A stretch of DNA of 13,252 nucleotides from JAEUIZ01 sp046155605. Lineage in GTDB: Bacteria; Planctomycetota; Phycisphaerae; Phycisphaerales; UBA1924. The stretch covers positions 1 to 13,252 of the forward strand of contig JBJXFQ010000047.1 of NCBI GenBank assembly GCA_046155605.1. The letters are read 5' to 3'. Below, piece after piece: positions 6,872-13,252 of the stretch. The position numbers and the translations under genes are program-made. The number at the start of each line of letters is the position of its first letter. Positions within the stretch are counted from its first letter, which is position 1. The notes below the pieces were generated by a model. That model had not been told where the DNA came from and ran no database searches. It saw only the letters and a list, made by a program, of their open reading frames with translations.

Positions 6872-7077
6872 CCGTCGCCGTCGTGATCTCCGACCACGGC
6901 CCCTTCTGGCCGCGCGTGTTGATCCAGCGGGCCATCTAGACGGCGGTTTTGCCGCCCTCGCCCGCGTTGAACTCGGCGCGGAAACTCGGTTTGGTGGTCA
7001 TGGTCAGGAACGTGAGCGCGGCGGGTCGGTCGGCGCGGGCGTGTCCGCATCCACGAGTTTCACCCACACCGCGGCAC
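6872..7077 (-). pseudogene. Broken tail of a conserved protein of the GEKGPWSE type, copy A
   Basis: Minus-strand pieces read VWVKLVDADTPAPTDP, then in a shifted frame LTFLTMTTKPSFRAEFN and AGEGGKTAV, then MARWINTRGQKGPWSE with ITTATV after it. A one-base loss near 7027 breaks the frame. A TAG at 6936-6938 falls where copy D has Tyr (KTAYYALRW), and the usual end ATVAA-stop is replaced by unrelated sequence. The pattern matches the C-terminal half of a family I know from planctomycetes, often annotated as fibronectin-type III-like and of unknown role. The N-terminal half is absent. Confidence 0.6.
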
Positions 7078-7166
7078 ACTCTGCCATTCAAACATCATGG
7101 CAAGCCAAGCACCGAGCGATGTGACCCGCTCGCTTATCGCACACGGGCCTGCGCCCCACACTCCGG

Positions 7167-7649
7167 TCAGGTGCCCCCATCCGGCAAGCCGCCCCGGGAG
7201 TAGCCGCACGCGTGGCAGTGCGTCGCGGTGCGGCGTCGTGCTCGTCGCCACGAGCGCCAGCCCAGCACGCTCACGCCCGCGCAGAGCACCAAGGCCATCC
7301 ACAGCGGCACCGTGACGTGCCAGTCGACGGCGCGGGCGAAGTGTCCACCTGGCATCCACCGCAGGCCCTCGCTGTTGTGAGCGATCCACAGTGGCTCATG
7401 CAGCTGGACGCCAGGGACAAAGTCCGGGCGGCACGTGACCGTGAGTCGCGCGTGTTCTAAACGCCACGAGAGCCGCCAGGCTCCAGAGGCCGCGGCGTTC
7501 CCCGACCCCAGACTGGCATGAATCGTCGAGCCCGCGTAGTACGGCAGGCTCAAGACGATCAGGACGAGGAAGATCAGCGCGAGCACGGCGGACCCGTAGC
7601 GCACGATGTGCCCACGCAGGGTTCGGCTGACACGTCCACCCCTGCGCAC
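7167..7649 (-). CDS. Membrane protein with C-terminal zinc ribbon, cut by TGA at the third Cys
   Basis: The N-terminus is basic, with a transmembrane helix AVLALIFLVLIVLSLPYY. A soluble region follows (WRLSWRLEHARLTVTC, NSEGLRWMPGG), then a second helix (VPLWMALVLCAGVSVLGW), an Arg-rich stretch and the zinc-ribbon half CHACGYSRGGLPDGGT. This layout matches a large family of planctomycete membrane proteins of unknown function that normally end CxxCGYDLRG...CPECG. Here TGA (7167-7169) replaces the third Cys. The frame continues PECGAQARVR to TAA at 7134-7136, so the second knuckle is still recognisable. The product would end without its second Cys pair. Starts are GTG at 7649 or GTG at 7679; neither has a good ribosome site. 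A TAGAAT (-10-like) lies just above 7679. Confidence 0.6.
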   Translation of the reverse strand: MRRGGRVSRTLRGHIVRYGSAVLALIFLVLIVLSLPYYAGSTIHASLGSGNAAASGAWRLSWRLEHARLTVTCRPDFVPGVQLHEPLWIAHNSEGLRWMPGGHFARAVDWHVTVPLWMALVLCAGVSVLGWRSWRRARRRTATHCHACGYSRGGLPDGGT

Positions 7650-7846
7650 CGCTCGGTCTGCGTCGTTGCGACTGGCCACCCCACATTCTACGCGAAGGCC
7701 CGGTCCGGCGATCCGTTGTACCCGAGCACCAGCGCTGCAATCTCCGCGAGTGACAGCGCGAGAGGGCTTCACCTTACCGCGGACCCAATCGCAACCCTCG
7801 TGCCTGCGGACGGCAACGTCGGCCAAACAAGCGCGAGCGAAAACAA

Positions 7847-7925
7847 CTACGCCGCCACCGTCGCCGTCGTGATCTCCGACCACGGCCCCTTTTCGCCGCG
7901 CGTTCTGACCCAATGGATCACACAG
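7847..7925 (-). pseudogene. Tail fragment of the GEKGPWSE-type protein, copy C
   Basis: Minus strand reads IHWVRTRGEKGPWSE, then ITTATVAA and TAG at 7847-7849, the normal family end. The 35 bases at 7857-7891 are identical to 6871-6905 of copy A. Upstream of about 7925 the homology stops abruptly, about 65 bases before the oppositely oriented TrkA-C gene. Only about 25 codons remain. It therefore marks a truncation or recombination junction and is not a gene. Confidence 0.6.
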
Positions 7926-7991
7926 ACTTCCTTTCTGCCGTGACCCGCAGTGCTTGCTGTGCTGGCCATCGGGGCTGACCAACGATTGTGC

Positions 7992-8675
7992 ATGGGCGCA
8001 ATCATCTCGCTGCTGGTCATCATGGGCGTCTCGCTCGTCATCGTGCGGATCGGGTCGATCGCGCTGATGATGACGGGTCTCTCGTGGGACATAGCCAACT
8101 TTCAGGCCTACTCCGCCTTCTTCGGTGTGGGGTTCACGACCGCCGAGGCGGAGATGGCCGTGAGCACGCCGCAGAGGCGGCGCATCATCAAGCACCTCAT
8201 CCTGACCGGAAACCTCGGTCTCACCGCCGGGCTCGGCTCGGTAATCGTGGCGTTCGTAAAGGCCGACGGACTGCGTGCCGAGTTCGGCGTGCTGCTGTGG
8301 ATCGTGAGCGGGCTGGCGGCCGTCGCGCTGATCGCGATCACCCCGCCCACGCGCAGGGCGATCGACTGGCTCATCCGCCGGTCGCTCAGGCGATCCGGCG
8401 TGCTGCACGCGGCGGACTTCGGCCTGCTGCTCCGCCTGCACGCGGGGTTCACGGTCAGCGAGGTCTCGATCTCGCCGGGCTCGCATCTGGTCGGACGCAC
8501 TCTGGCGGACACGAAGCTGGGCTCGCAGGGCGTGGTCGTCCTTGGCATCACCCGCCGCGAAGCGTCCGGCAACGAGCAGTACCTCGGCACGCCGCATGGC
8601 TCGGCCGTGGTTCTGGCCGGAGACGTGCTGACGATCTACGGACAGCCCGACCGGATCAGCGAGCTTGTGCGATGA
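7992..8675 (+). CDS. Membrane protein with TrkA C-terminal (TrkA_C) domain
   Basis: 227 residues from ATG 7992. A GTG at 7950 in the same frame adds 14 residues, but the ATG fits the first helix better; neither has a clear ribosome site. Residues 1-27 are a membrane helix (AIISLLVIMGVSLVIVRI). The conserved segment SAFFGVGFTTAEAE (41-54) follows. Two more helices lie near 67-90 and 98-117, a basic stretch at 118-136, and a TrkA_C/RCK_C domain at about 150-227 (VSEVSISPGSHLVGRTLAD, GVVVLGITRRE, LAGDVLTIYG). TrkA_C domains bind small ligands in potassium channels and transporters. This short three-helix type lacks a pore or transporter body, so it may be a regulatory or sensing membrane protein. 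It appears intact and faces the next two genes in the same direction. Confidence 0.78.
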   Translation: MGAIISLLVIMGVSLVIVRIGSIALMMTGLSWDIANFQAYSAFFGVGFTTAEAEMAVSTPQRRRIIKHLILTGNLGLTAGLGSVIVAFVKADGLRAEFGVLLWIVSGLAAVALIAITPPTRRAIDWLIRRSLRRSGVLHAADFGLLLRLHAGFTVSEVSISPGSHLVGRTLADTKLGSQGVVVLGITRREASGNEQYLGTPHGSAVVLAGDVLTIYGQPDRISELVR

Positions 8676-8795
8676 TTGAAGCGAGATTCACGTCATGAGC
8701 GATCGTCCATCGATTCTGCATCAGGCAAGAACGAGGTCGGCAGTGCCAGCCCCTAGAATCGCCTCTGACTCACCCACACACTGGAATCCTCACCC

Positions 8796-9299
8796 ATGAT
8801 CCACGAAGTCTCCGGCGACATTCTTCTGTCCTCTGCCGATGCCATTGCGCACGGCGTCGCTCCCAACGACCCGTTTCACAGCGGACTTGCCCTCGCGCTG
8901 CGTGAAAAGTGGCCGGCAATGTACAAGGACTTCCGGCACTACTGTCAGTCGAGCCATCCCAAGCCGGGCACGACCTGGGCTTGGGCTGGCGCCGGCGAAG
9001 CCGCGCATTCGACTGTGCGCCTCGTCGCGCTGCTCACGCAGCAGGGCGGCTATGAGCACGGGGCCAAGCCTGGGCCCGCGAGCGTGAGCAACATCAATCA
9101 CACGTTGAAGGATCTTCACGCATGGACTGAACGCGAGAAGATCCAGAGTCTCGCCATCCCCAAGCTGTGCACCGGCGTGGGCGGCATGGCGTGGGACGCC
9201 GTCGCGCCACTGATCCGTCAGCACCTGGGCTCGCTCAAGATCCCCGTGTACCTGTACAGCACGTACCACAAGGGCGTGAAGGCGACGGAAGCCAAGTAG
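8796..9299 (+). CDS. Macro-domain protein (ADP-ribose binding)
   Basis: 167 residues, almost entirely one macro domain. The N-terminal strand and loop are IHEVSGDILLSSADAIAHGV (2-21), where GDI is the usual ADP-ribose contact, followed by NDPFHSGLALALREKWP. The second ligand loop is AIPKLCTGVGGMAWDAV (120-136), and the domain ends VYLYSTYH. Macro domains bind or hydrolyse ADP-ribose, from ADP-ribosylated proteins or nucleic acids, O-acetyl-ADP-ribose or ADP-ribose-1''-phosphate. The exact substrate cannot be read here. No ADP-ribosyltransferase gene (for example DarT) is adjacent, so a toxin-antitoxin role is not supported. The start has no strong ribosome site. TAGAAT at 8754-8759 is a possible -10 box. 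Confidence 0.85.
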   Translation: MIHEVSGDILLSSADAIAHGVAPNDPFHSGLALALREKWPAMYKDFRHYCQSSHPKPGTTWAWAGAGEAAHSTVRLVALLTQQGGYEHGAKPGPASVSNINHTLKDLHAWTEREKIQSLAIPKLCTGVGGMAWDAVAPLIRQHLGSLKIPVYLYSTYHKGVKATEAK

Positions 9300-9389
9300 T
9301 CGCTCGGCCGTCTCTCATTGCGGTGGGTGGGGCTGACGGAGCCCATTTGTCGGCTGGGCCCGGGGTTTTGTGAACGCAAGAATGCCTCT

Positions 9390-10433
9390 ATGCGCGTTGC
9401 CCTCTACTCCATCAAGCCTTACGAGAAGCCCTTCCTAGAAGCCGCCAATGCCAACTCACGGCATGAGCTGGGCTTTCTGCAGACCCGTCTCACCGCCGAG
9501 ACCGCCGAGTTAGCGCGCGGCACCCAAGCGGTTTCGATCTTTGTGGGCGATGATGCTTCCGCGCCCGTTCTGCGCGCCCTTCACGCCGGGTGCCAGGGAG
9601 GCAAGCTGGCGCTGCTGCTCCGCTCCGCGGGCTTCAACCACGTCGATGTCGCCGAGGCCGAAAGCCTCGGGATCACCGTGCTCCGCGTGCCCGCCTACTC
9701 ACCCTATTCGGTCGCCGAGCACGCCGTCGGCCTGATGCTCACGCTCAACCGCAAGTTCCACCGCGCCTTCAACCGTGTCCGCGAGCAGAACTTTGCGCTG
9801 GGCGGCCTGATGGGCTTTGACATGCACGGCAAGACCGTCGGTGTGATCGGCACTGGCACGATCGGCGCGGTGGTGTGCAACATCCTCTCCGGCTTCGGCT
9901 GCGTCGTGATCGCTAGCGACCCTTCGCCGAGCCCCGCATGCACCGCGATGGGCGTGCAGTACGTCCCGCTCGCCGAGCTCTACGAGCGCTCCGACATCAT
10001 CACGCTGCACTGCCCGCTCACGCCCGCCACGCGCCACCTCATCGGCGCCGCCGCGCTGGCGGCCATGAAGCCCGGCGCCATGCTCATCAACACCAGCCGC
10101 GGTGCGGTGATCGACACGCGGGCGCTGATCGCCGCCTTGAAGAGTGGCCAGATCGGCTCGGTGGGTCTGGATGTCTATGAGGAAGAGGGCGACCTATTCT
10201 TCAAGGACCTCTCCACCGAGGTGATCCAAGACGACGTCTTCGCGCGCCTGATGACCTTCCCGAGCGTGCTCATCACGGCCCACCAGGGCTTCTTCACGCG
10301 AGAAGCCTGCACCGCCATCGCCCAGACCACGATCAACAACGCGACCGACTTCGAGCACGGGCAGGTGAATGACGCCAACCGCGTCGGCATCCGTCACATC
10401 GCGCCGACGACAGTCAATCCCGCCGGACACTGA
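9390..10433 (+). CDS. ldhA: D-lactate dehydrogenase (NAD-dependent 2-hydroxyacid dehydrogenase)
   Basis: 347 residues. It reduces pyruvate to D-lactate with NADH in the cytoplasm, regenerating NAD+ in fermentation. The ATG at 9390 was chosen because MRVALYSIKPYEKPF is the usual LdhA N-terminus; the 24 upstream codons do not fit. Visible features are RSAGFNHVDV (78-87), the nucleotide-binding GVIGTGTIG (151-159), catalytic Arg237 in NTSRGAVID, the catalytic Glu in GLDVYEEEGDLFF (259-271), IQDDVFARL and catalytic His298 in TAHQGFFT. The DLFF and IQDDVF motifs are typical of true D-lactate dehydrogenases of the Escherichia coli LdhA type, as opposed to phosphoglycerate or glyoxylate relatives. 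It is intact and lies 90 bases after the macro-domain gene. Confidence 0.9.
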   Translation: MRVALYSIKPYEKPFLEAANANSRHELGFLQTRLTAETAELARGTQAVSIFVGDDASAPVLRALHAGCQGGKLALLLRSAGFNHVDVAEAESLGITVLRVPAYSPYSVAEHAVGLMLTLNRKFHRAFNRVREQNFALGGLMGFDMHGKTVGVIGTGTIGAVVCNILSGFGCVVIASDPSPSPACTAMGVQYVPLAELYERSDIITLHCPLTPATRHLIGAAALAAMKPGAMLINTSRGAVIDTRALIAALKSGQIGSVGLDVYEEEGDLFFKDLSTEVIQDDVFARLMTFPSVLITAHQGFFTREACTAIAQTTINNATDFEHGQVNDANRVGIRHIAPTTVNPAGH

Positions 10434-10471
10434 CGGCCGCCCGGCCCACCGTCACTCAATGCCCCAGCGCC

Positions 10472-10741
10472 TCACGCCGCCACCGTCGCCGCGCACACCT
10501 CCAACCACGGCCCCTTCTCCCCGTGTGTGCTCACCCACCGCAGGGCGTAGTACGCCGTCTTGCCCGCTTCAGCGCTGGGGAAGTCGGTTTGCAGGTTGCC
10601 GCGTGAACTCACGGAGAGGAACTTGTACGAATCGCGGCTATTCCAGCCCGAGGACGGGAGGGGCGGCGCGGGCTGGCCCGTGGGCGTGAGCGCGAGCCAG
10701 ACTTCGGCCCCGATCGTGCCCGACAGCTCGTCATCACTCAC
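10472..10741 (-). pseudogene. C-terminal part of the GEKGPWSE-type protein, copy D
   Basis: Minus strand reads GTIGAEVWLALTPTGQPA, YKFLSVSSRGNLQTDFP, AEAGKTAYYALRWVS, THGEKGPW and ATVAA-stop. This is the best preserved of the three copies, about 89 codons with no internal stop, and it ends at TGA 10472-10474 in the family manner. The N-terminal half is missing and the nearest start (GTG at 10741) has no ribosome site. It could be a short expressed protein but is more likely a 5'-truncated gene. It converges on ldhA with a 38-base gap. Confidence 0.6.
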
Positions 10742-10886
10742 GTTTCACGGCTTCACGGATGGGCAATACGCGGATTCCAGACTCCCAAGCCCGAATCCCC
10801 TCGACAAGAAGTTTAAACCCCGTCCTGTCACCCCGACTTCTTGCAAGATCAAGCCCTTTGACGAGGACGTCAAAGGGCGTTGTCAT
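10734..10886 (-). CDS. Small conserved-looking ORF (50 codons)
   Basis: Starts at ATG 10884-10886 and reads MTTPFDVLVKGLDLARSRG, then DRTGFKLLVEGIRAWESGIR, to TGA at 10734-10736. A broken relative lies on the minus strand at 6690-6755 (PLDVLAEGLYSGTSRGHRI). I have a sense of similar short planctomycete ORFs, with a [DV]-x-GL, SRGD and GIRxWE pattern, but cannot name the family. It overlaps the start of copy D by 8 bases. Its first codons contain the perfect hairpin at 10853-10878. Whether the conserved object is the peptide or the RNA structure is open. Confidence 0.4.
   Translation of the reverse strand: MTTPFDVLVKGLDLARSRGDRTGFKLLVEGIRAWESGIRVLPIREAVKRE
10828..10880. repeat. Hairpin block homologous to 6701-6755
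   Basis: GCCCTTTGACG (10853-10863) and CGTCAAAGGGC (10868-10878) form a perfect 11-bp stem with loop AGGA. In both this block and 6701-6755, ACCCCGACTT lies exactly 23 bases before the stem. Differences between the two stems keep pairing. There is no T-run, so it is unlikely to terminate transcription. Confidence 0.6.
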
Positions 10887-11046
10887 TGAGACGGCTTCGC
10901 TCACGAAGCGCAGTGCGAGCGACCAGCCCACACACCAAGAACACAAGCCCCAGGTGGCGCAATCATGGATGCACAAACGGCTTGTGGCCTCATCGTGCCA
11001 CGCACCCGGGCCTGATCCGATAGGAAAACTTCCCCGCTTTGCCCAT
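10887..11046. other. No supported gene
   Basis: The minus-strand frames are open here but show no start with a ribosome site and no known motif. The stretch probably includes the region downstream of the 272-residue gene and upstream of the small ORF. Confidence 0.4.
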
Positions 11047-11865
11047 TCATGCGCCGCATCGGCGCATGGCGAGATGGCGTCGCCACGCCGAATACACGCC
11101 GAAGCCCGCGAGCGAGCGCCAATCGCCCCGCACACCGAAGTCCGGGGCGAACTCGGCCAGGAATCGCGCCTGGGCGAATGAGCGGTCGATCTCCTGCCCG
11201 CCGCTTTCGTGCGCCAGCCAGACGGCGAGGGTGTCGATCTGCTCCCGTGCGGTCGGCTCGTTTCCCGAGCCGGGGGCGCCGCCGGTGAATCGTCCGCCCA
11301 GAAACCGCCAATGCGGGCCCTCCAGGGTGTGCACGTCCAGGGCCTCCACGACGCGCAGGAGCCCGCGGCCGGTGTGCCCCTGGCTCCAGTCCTCAGCCGA
11401 GAAGGTTCCGTGCAACTGGTGGAGCGCCTCGACGCCGAAGTCGCCGCCAACCGGGGTGCTCGCCTTGTCTCGGCAAACGCCGCGCGCGAGCAGGAGGATC
11501 GACCGTGCAGAGAACTCGACGGAGAGATCCCGATCGTCGCGCCCGTTGCGCCATCGCGTCACCGTCAGGCGTCCCTCCGCAGGCCGGTGCGCGATCGCGC
11601 GGGCCAGCCACGGGTCGGCGTGGGCCGCTATGGCGCTGCCGGGCACGGCGATGGCCTGAACACCGGCGCCGGTGAGTTCCTCGACCATCCGAGCCCCCCG
11701 ATCGGCCGGGGCCCGCGCCAAGATCGCCGGGGCGGGCCGGCGCGCCCATTCGCGCGCGCGGTGGGCATCCACGTCGAGGCACCCCCGCACAATGTCCTCC
11801 CGTAGCGCCAACCCCGCCCCCTTGGGCCACTGCACGATGCTCACGAACGATCGGTCTTGAATCAC
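11047..11865 (-). CDS. Unrecognised 272-residue protein
   Basis: GTG start at 11865. AGGAG lies 6 bases upstream on the minus strand, which supports this start. The protein begins IQDRSFVSIVQWPKGAG. It then shows REDIVRGCLDVDAHRAREW, ARMVEELTGAGVQAIAVP (an alpha/beta unit resembling small nucleotide- or protein-binding folds), ARSILLLARGVC, a middle segment around HTLEGPHWRFLGG, and ends GDWRSLAGFGVYSAWRRHL. No signal peptide, membrane helix or catalytic motif is clear. The end of the form YSAWRRHL is the kind seen in planctomycete proteins of unknown role. Codon use is strongly GC3-biased and the frame is long and clean, so it is very likely a real gene. Confidence 0.65.
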   Translation of the reverse strand: MIQDRSFVSIVQWPKGAGLALREDIVRGCLDVDAHRAREWARRPAPAILARAPADRGARMVEELTGAGVQAIAVPGSAIAAHADPWLARAIAHRPAEGRLTVTRWRNGRDDRDLSVEFSARSILLLARGVCRDKASTPVGGDFGVEALHQLHGTFSAEDWSQGHTGRGLLRVVEALDVHTLEGPHWRFLGGRFTGGAPGSGNEPTAREQIDTLAVWLAHESGGQEIDRSFAQARFLAEFAPDFGVRGDWRSLAGFGVYSAWRRHLAMRRCGA

Positions 11866-11895
11866 GGGCGGCTCCTGTTCCCGCCGTCGCGGCTA

Positions 11896-12014
11896 GGCTC
11901 TGTCTGATGGATCATTTGTACGGTGATTGGTCTGGTGAAAGGTACTGTTTGTGGCCGGGAAACCGGGGGTCATCATGGCTGGAAACGTGCTGAACCGATC
12001 CGTCAGACAGAACC
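11896..12014. mobile_element. 119-bp MITE-like element with 18-bp inverted repeats and TA duplication
   Basis: The left end GGCTCTGTCTGATGGATC (11896-11913) and the reverse complement of the right end at 11997-12014 (GGTTCTGTCTGACGGATC) match at 16 of 18 positions. TA is repeated at both edges (11894-11895 and 12015-12016) within C-TA...TA-G, as if a CTAG site had been split with TA duplicated. Ends of the GGCTCTGTCTGA type with CTAG/TA targets fit the IS5 family, IS427-like group. The 83-base interior cannot hold a transposase, so it is a deletion derivative or MITE mobilised from elsewhere. Confidence 0.8.
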
Positions 12015-12146
12015 TAGGCCCAGGGCGTCATCCAGTTCGCGGCAAGCCAAGAGCCCCGCGTCGCTGGTCACCCTGGAGCCCTGGAACTCAAGCTTCAGGC
12101 TGAGGTCAAAGCCGACCCGCAGGGCATCCTATTTGCCTTCACCCAT
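12015..12146 (-). pseudogene. N-terminal relic of an IS1380-family transposase
   Basis: Minus strand reads MGEGK, then TAG at 12129-12131, then DALRVGFDLSLKLEF, QGSRVTSDAGLLACREL and DDALGL in the same frame. The FDxSLKLEF...SDAGLL...RELDDALGL pattern is the usual N-terminus of one IS1380 transposase branch. The MITE is inserted directly after ALGL. Beyond it the reading no longer resembles the transposase, so only about 40 codons survive, with an in-frame stop near the start. Confidence 0.65.
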
Positions 12147-12464
12147 TGGACCCTCCGGACTTCCGTGTCCCGCCGTGCAAAAAACGCCTGCATTCCTGCG
12201 GTCAAACATCACACCATGATACACGAAAGCGAGTTCCCATCTGGGAAATTCGGGGTCAATGCCCTCGATGGGCTTCACCCCGCCCCGCGCCTTGGCCAAG
12301 GCCAGCATGCCGATCTCGTGCTCGATCTCGTCCTGTCGCCGGTCCAGTTCGCGCTCCCGCGTGGCGGGGTCCTTGTCCCCAACCGGCAGGTCGCGCAGGT
12401 GGCCCAGCTCGGCCTCATTGCGAAACCTGTCAGCACGGAGGTCGCGCGGTCGGTCGGTGGCCAT
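12129..12464 (-). CDS. Hypothetical protein, possibly truncated by the IS1380 relic
   Basis: 111 codons from ATG 12464. The protein is charged: MATDRPRDLRADRFRNEAEL, then RERELDRRQDEIEHEIGML, a likely coiled coil or helical hairpin, then GGVKPIEGIDPEFPRWELAF. Its last codons (MGEGK-stop) are also the start of the transposase relic in the same frame, and from about 12215 downward G/C at third positions drops. The original 3' end may therefore have been replaced by the insertion sequence edge. There is no clear ribosome site at the start. I do not recognise the family. Confidence 0.5.
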   Translation of the reverse strand: MATDRPRDLRADRFRNEAELGHLRDLPVGDKDPATRERELDRRQDEIEHEIGMLALAKARGGVKPIEGIDPEFPRWELAFVYHGVMFDRRNAGVFCTAGHGSPEGPMGEGK

Positions 12465-12544
12465 GTGCCGAGTTTAGTCGATCGGCCGGCGCGATGTCGG
12501 CTGAGGACCAGCACGGACTCGTAGTGACATAAGGTGACCATCGG

Positions 12545-12563
12545 CGACACCGAAAGCGTGTCG
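12545..12563. repeat. Short hairpin CGACAC/GTGTCG
   Basis: CGACAC (12545-12550) and GTGTCG (12558-12563) form a 6-bp stem around 7 bases. It lies in the gap between the divergent hypothetical gene and the ParB-like gene. The rest of 12465-12650 shows no gene. Confidence 0.3.
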
Positions 12564-12650
12564 ATATTACGTTCGCGCTACTCGCCTTTGAGGCGCTCAG
12601 CGTTACGAATCCTTGCGGTCGCAGGACGCGGCCCGCAGGGGATCGGGGCA

Positions 12651-12984
12651 ATGCAAATCGAGTTGAGGTCGGTCGAGTCGATCAAGCCCTACGAGGGCAA
12701 CCCGCGGAAGAACGACGCCGCCGTGGACGCCGTCGCGCGATCGATCGTCAAGTTCGGCTTTCGCCAGCCGATCGTCGTCGATGCCGACGGCGTGATCGTT
12801 GTCGGGCACACGAGGTGGCGGGCCGCCGGGCGGCTGGGCCTCAAGGAAGTGCCGGTGCATGTTGCGTCGGAGCTAACGCCCGAAGAGGCGAAGGCCTCCC
12901 CCGGCGTCTGTGTCGCCGAGCCAGCCGCCCAGCGCGGACCTGCTGCTGGCGCAGCGGATTCTGCGGGGCGTGGGAGGAAAGTGA
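12651..12984 (+). pseudogene. ParB N-terminal domain gene, cut off and frameshifted
   Basis: ATG 12651 follows a purine-rich GGGG stretch. It reads MQIELRSVESIKPYEGNPRK, VDAVARSIVKFGFRQPIVV, VIVVGHTRWRAAGRLGL and VHVASELTPEEAKA. This is a complete first part of a ParB-like nuclease/DNA-binding domain, of the kind often fused to or found with DNA methylases in phages. The usual next motif (YRIADN or similar) is missing. Instead, after CCTCCCCC (12896-12903), a different frame gives QPPSADLLLAQRILRGVGGK and stops at TGA 12982-12984. It looks like the head of the gene joined out of frame to its far C-terminal end, an internal deletion. In the original frame the reading continues into the next gene. 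Confidence 0.6.
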
Positions 12985-13252
12985 ATGCACGCAGGACCAC
13001 ACACGCGGAGATCGACCGGGGGGGGGGGGTACCGATTTCACTTTGGCGCGCGATCGGGCGCGAAACGCGGGCAAAGTGGGACCACCACACCCGCGCGATT
13101 TTGGGCCGAAAGTAGGTACCTAACGGGGGGGGGGGGGTGGTTGGTGACTGGTAGGCGCGACAACACGGGCGAGCACGCGAGCAAGACGCGGGGCGGCCAC
13201 GCCGTGGCCCACGTTGGGCCGTGTGGCGTCGGGCGCGAAGACGTGAGGAACG
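12981..13252 (+). pseudogene. Small HTH-like gene frameshifted at a G12 tract (runs out of window)
   Basis: GTG 12981 overlaps the previous stop (GTGA) and has GGAGG 3 bases upstream. It reads MNARRTTHAEIDR, then meets G12 (13018-13029). After the tract a different frame reads TDFTLARDRARN, as in helix-turn-helix starts such as ...GGNFTLARDRLGVS of phage small regulators or terminase small subunits. Restoring the frame needs an indel in the G-tract. A second tract, G13, lies at 13125-13137. The rest, to the window end, has no recognised domain. The identity is tentative. Confidence 0.4.

Noticed and set aside
7134..7169. Selenocysteine insertion at the TGA
   Set aside because: No clear SECIS-type stem with a conserved loop follows the TGA, and zinc-ribbon selenoproteins of this family are not known to me; simple nonsense is favoured.
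7680..8597. Upstream minus-strand continuation of the zinc-ribbon gene frame
   Set aside because: It runs antisense through the TrkA-C gene and gives a His/Arg/Asp-rich peptide without motifs; only the part below about 7680 matches the family.
8796..9299. DarT/DarG-type toxin-antitoxin system
   Set aside because: Only a lone macro domain is present; neither neighbour is an ADP-ribosyltransferase.
12146..12532. Plus-strand open frames opposite the hypothetical gene
   Set aside because: They are Pro/Arg/Ser-rich shadows; the minus-strand frame has the better codon use and a plausible charged helical protein.
1..13252. CRISPR array, rRNA genes or complete tRNA genes
   Set aside because: No regularly spaced short direct repeats, no rRNA sequence and no full tRNA cloverleaf were seen.

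Overview
This is a high-GC bacterial chromosome segment. The best guess for its source is the Planctomycetes, probably a Phycisphaerae relative. That rests on family recognition, not a database search: a tyrosine integrase with QxxR in place of HxxR, a membrane protein ending in a CxxCGY zinc ribbon, repeated gene tails reading RW(V/I)NTRGEKGPWSE, and an integrase relic that reads into a tRNA as VPPEGLEPSTR.

Region 1 (1-6205) is an integrative element or the remains of several. It opens with the C-terminal part of a RepA/RecA-fold ATPase, a small TubC_N-like protein and a complete integrase. All three are on the plus strand and joined by ATGA stop/start overlaps, so they are probably translated together. 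A 400-base gap holds a relic of another integrase tail. Then come two large plus-strand genes: a zinc-dependent phospholipase C-like protein with a poly-glycine linker, and a CARDB-like beta-sandwich protein. Next is an internally deleted integrase pseudogene whose reading frame ends inside the 3' half of a tRNA-Lys(CUU) on the minus strand. The phospholipase/CARDB pair thus lies between two integrase-derived sequences and next to a tRNA-type attachment scar, as cargo would.

Region 2 (6206-7950) is a graveyard of short relics. It holds a 63-bp tandem repeat carrying strong hairpins, a long terminator-like hairpin with a covarying partner at 10.85 kb, and two tail fragments of one conserved protein. 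It also holds a membrane protein whose terminal zinc ribbon is cut by TGA exactly at its third cysteine.

Region 3 (7992-10433) looks like ordinary chromosome on the plus strand: a TrkA-C-domain membrane protein, a macro-domain protein and an LdhA-type D-lactate dehydrogenase.

Region 4 (10472-12464) is minus-strand. It has a third tail fragment, a 50-codon small ORF, an unrecognised 272-residue protein, a 119-bp MITE-like element inserted at CTAG next to or within an IS1380-type transposase relic, and another hypothetical protein.

Region 5 (12651-13252) is a broken phage- or plasmid-like segment. A ParB N-terminal domain is cut short, and a following small gene is frameshifted at a G12 tract. 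A G13 tract lies about 100 bases later, so base accuracy here is suspect.
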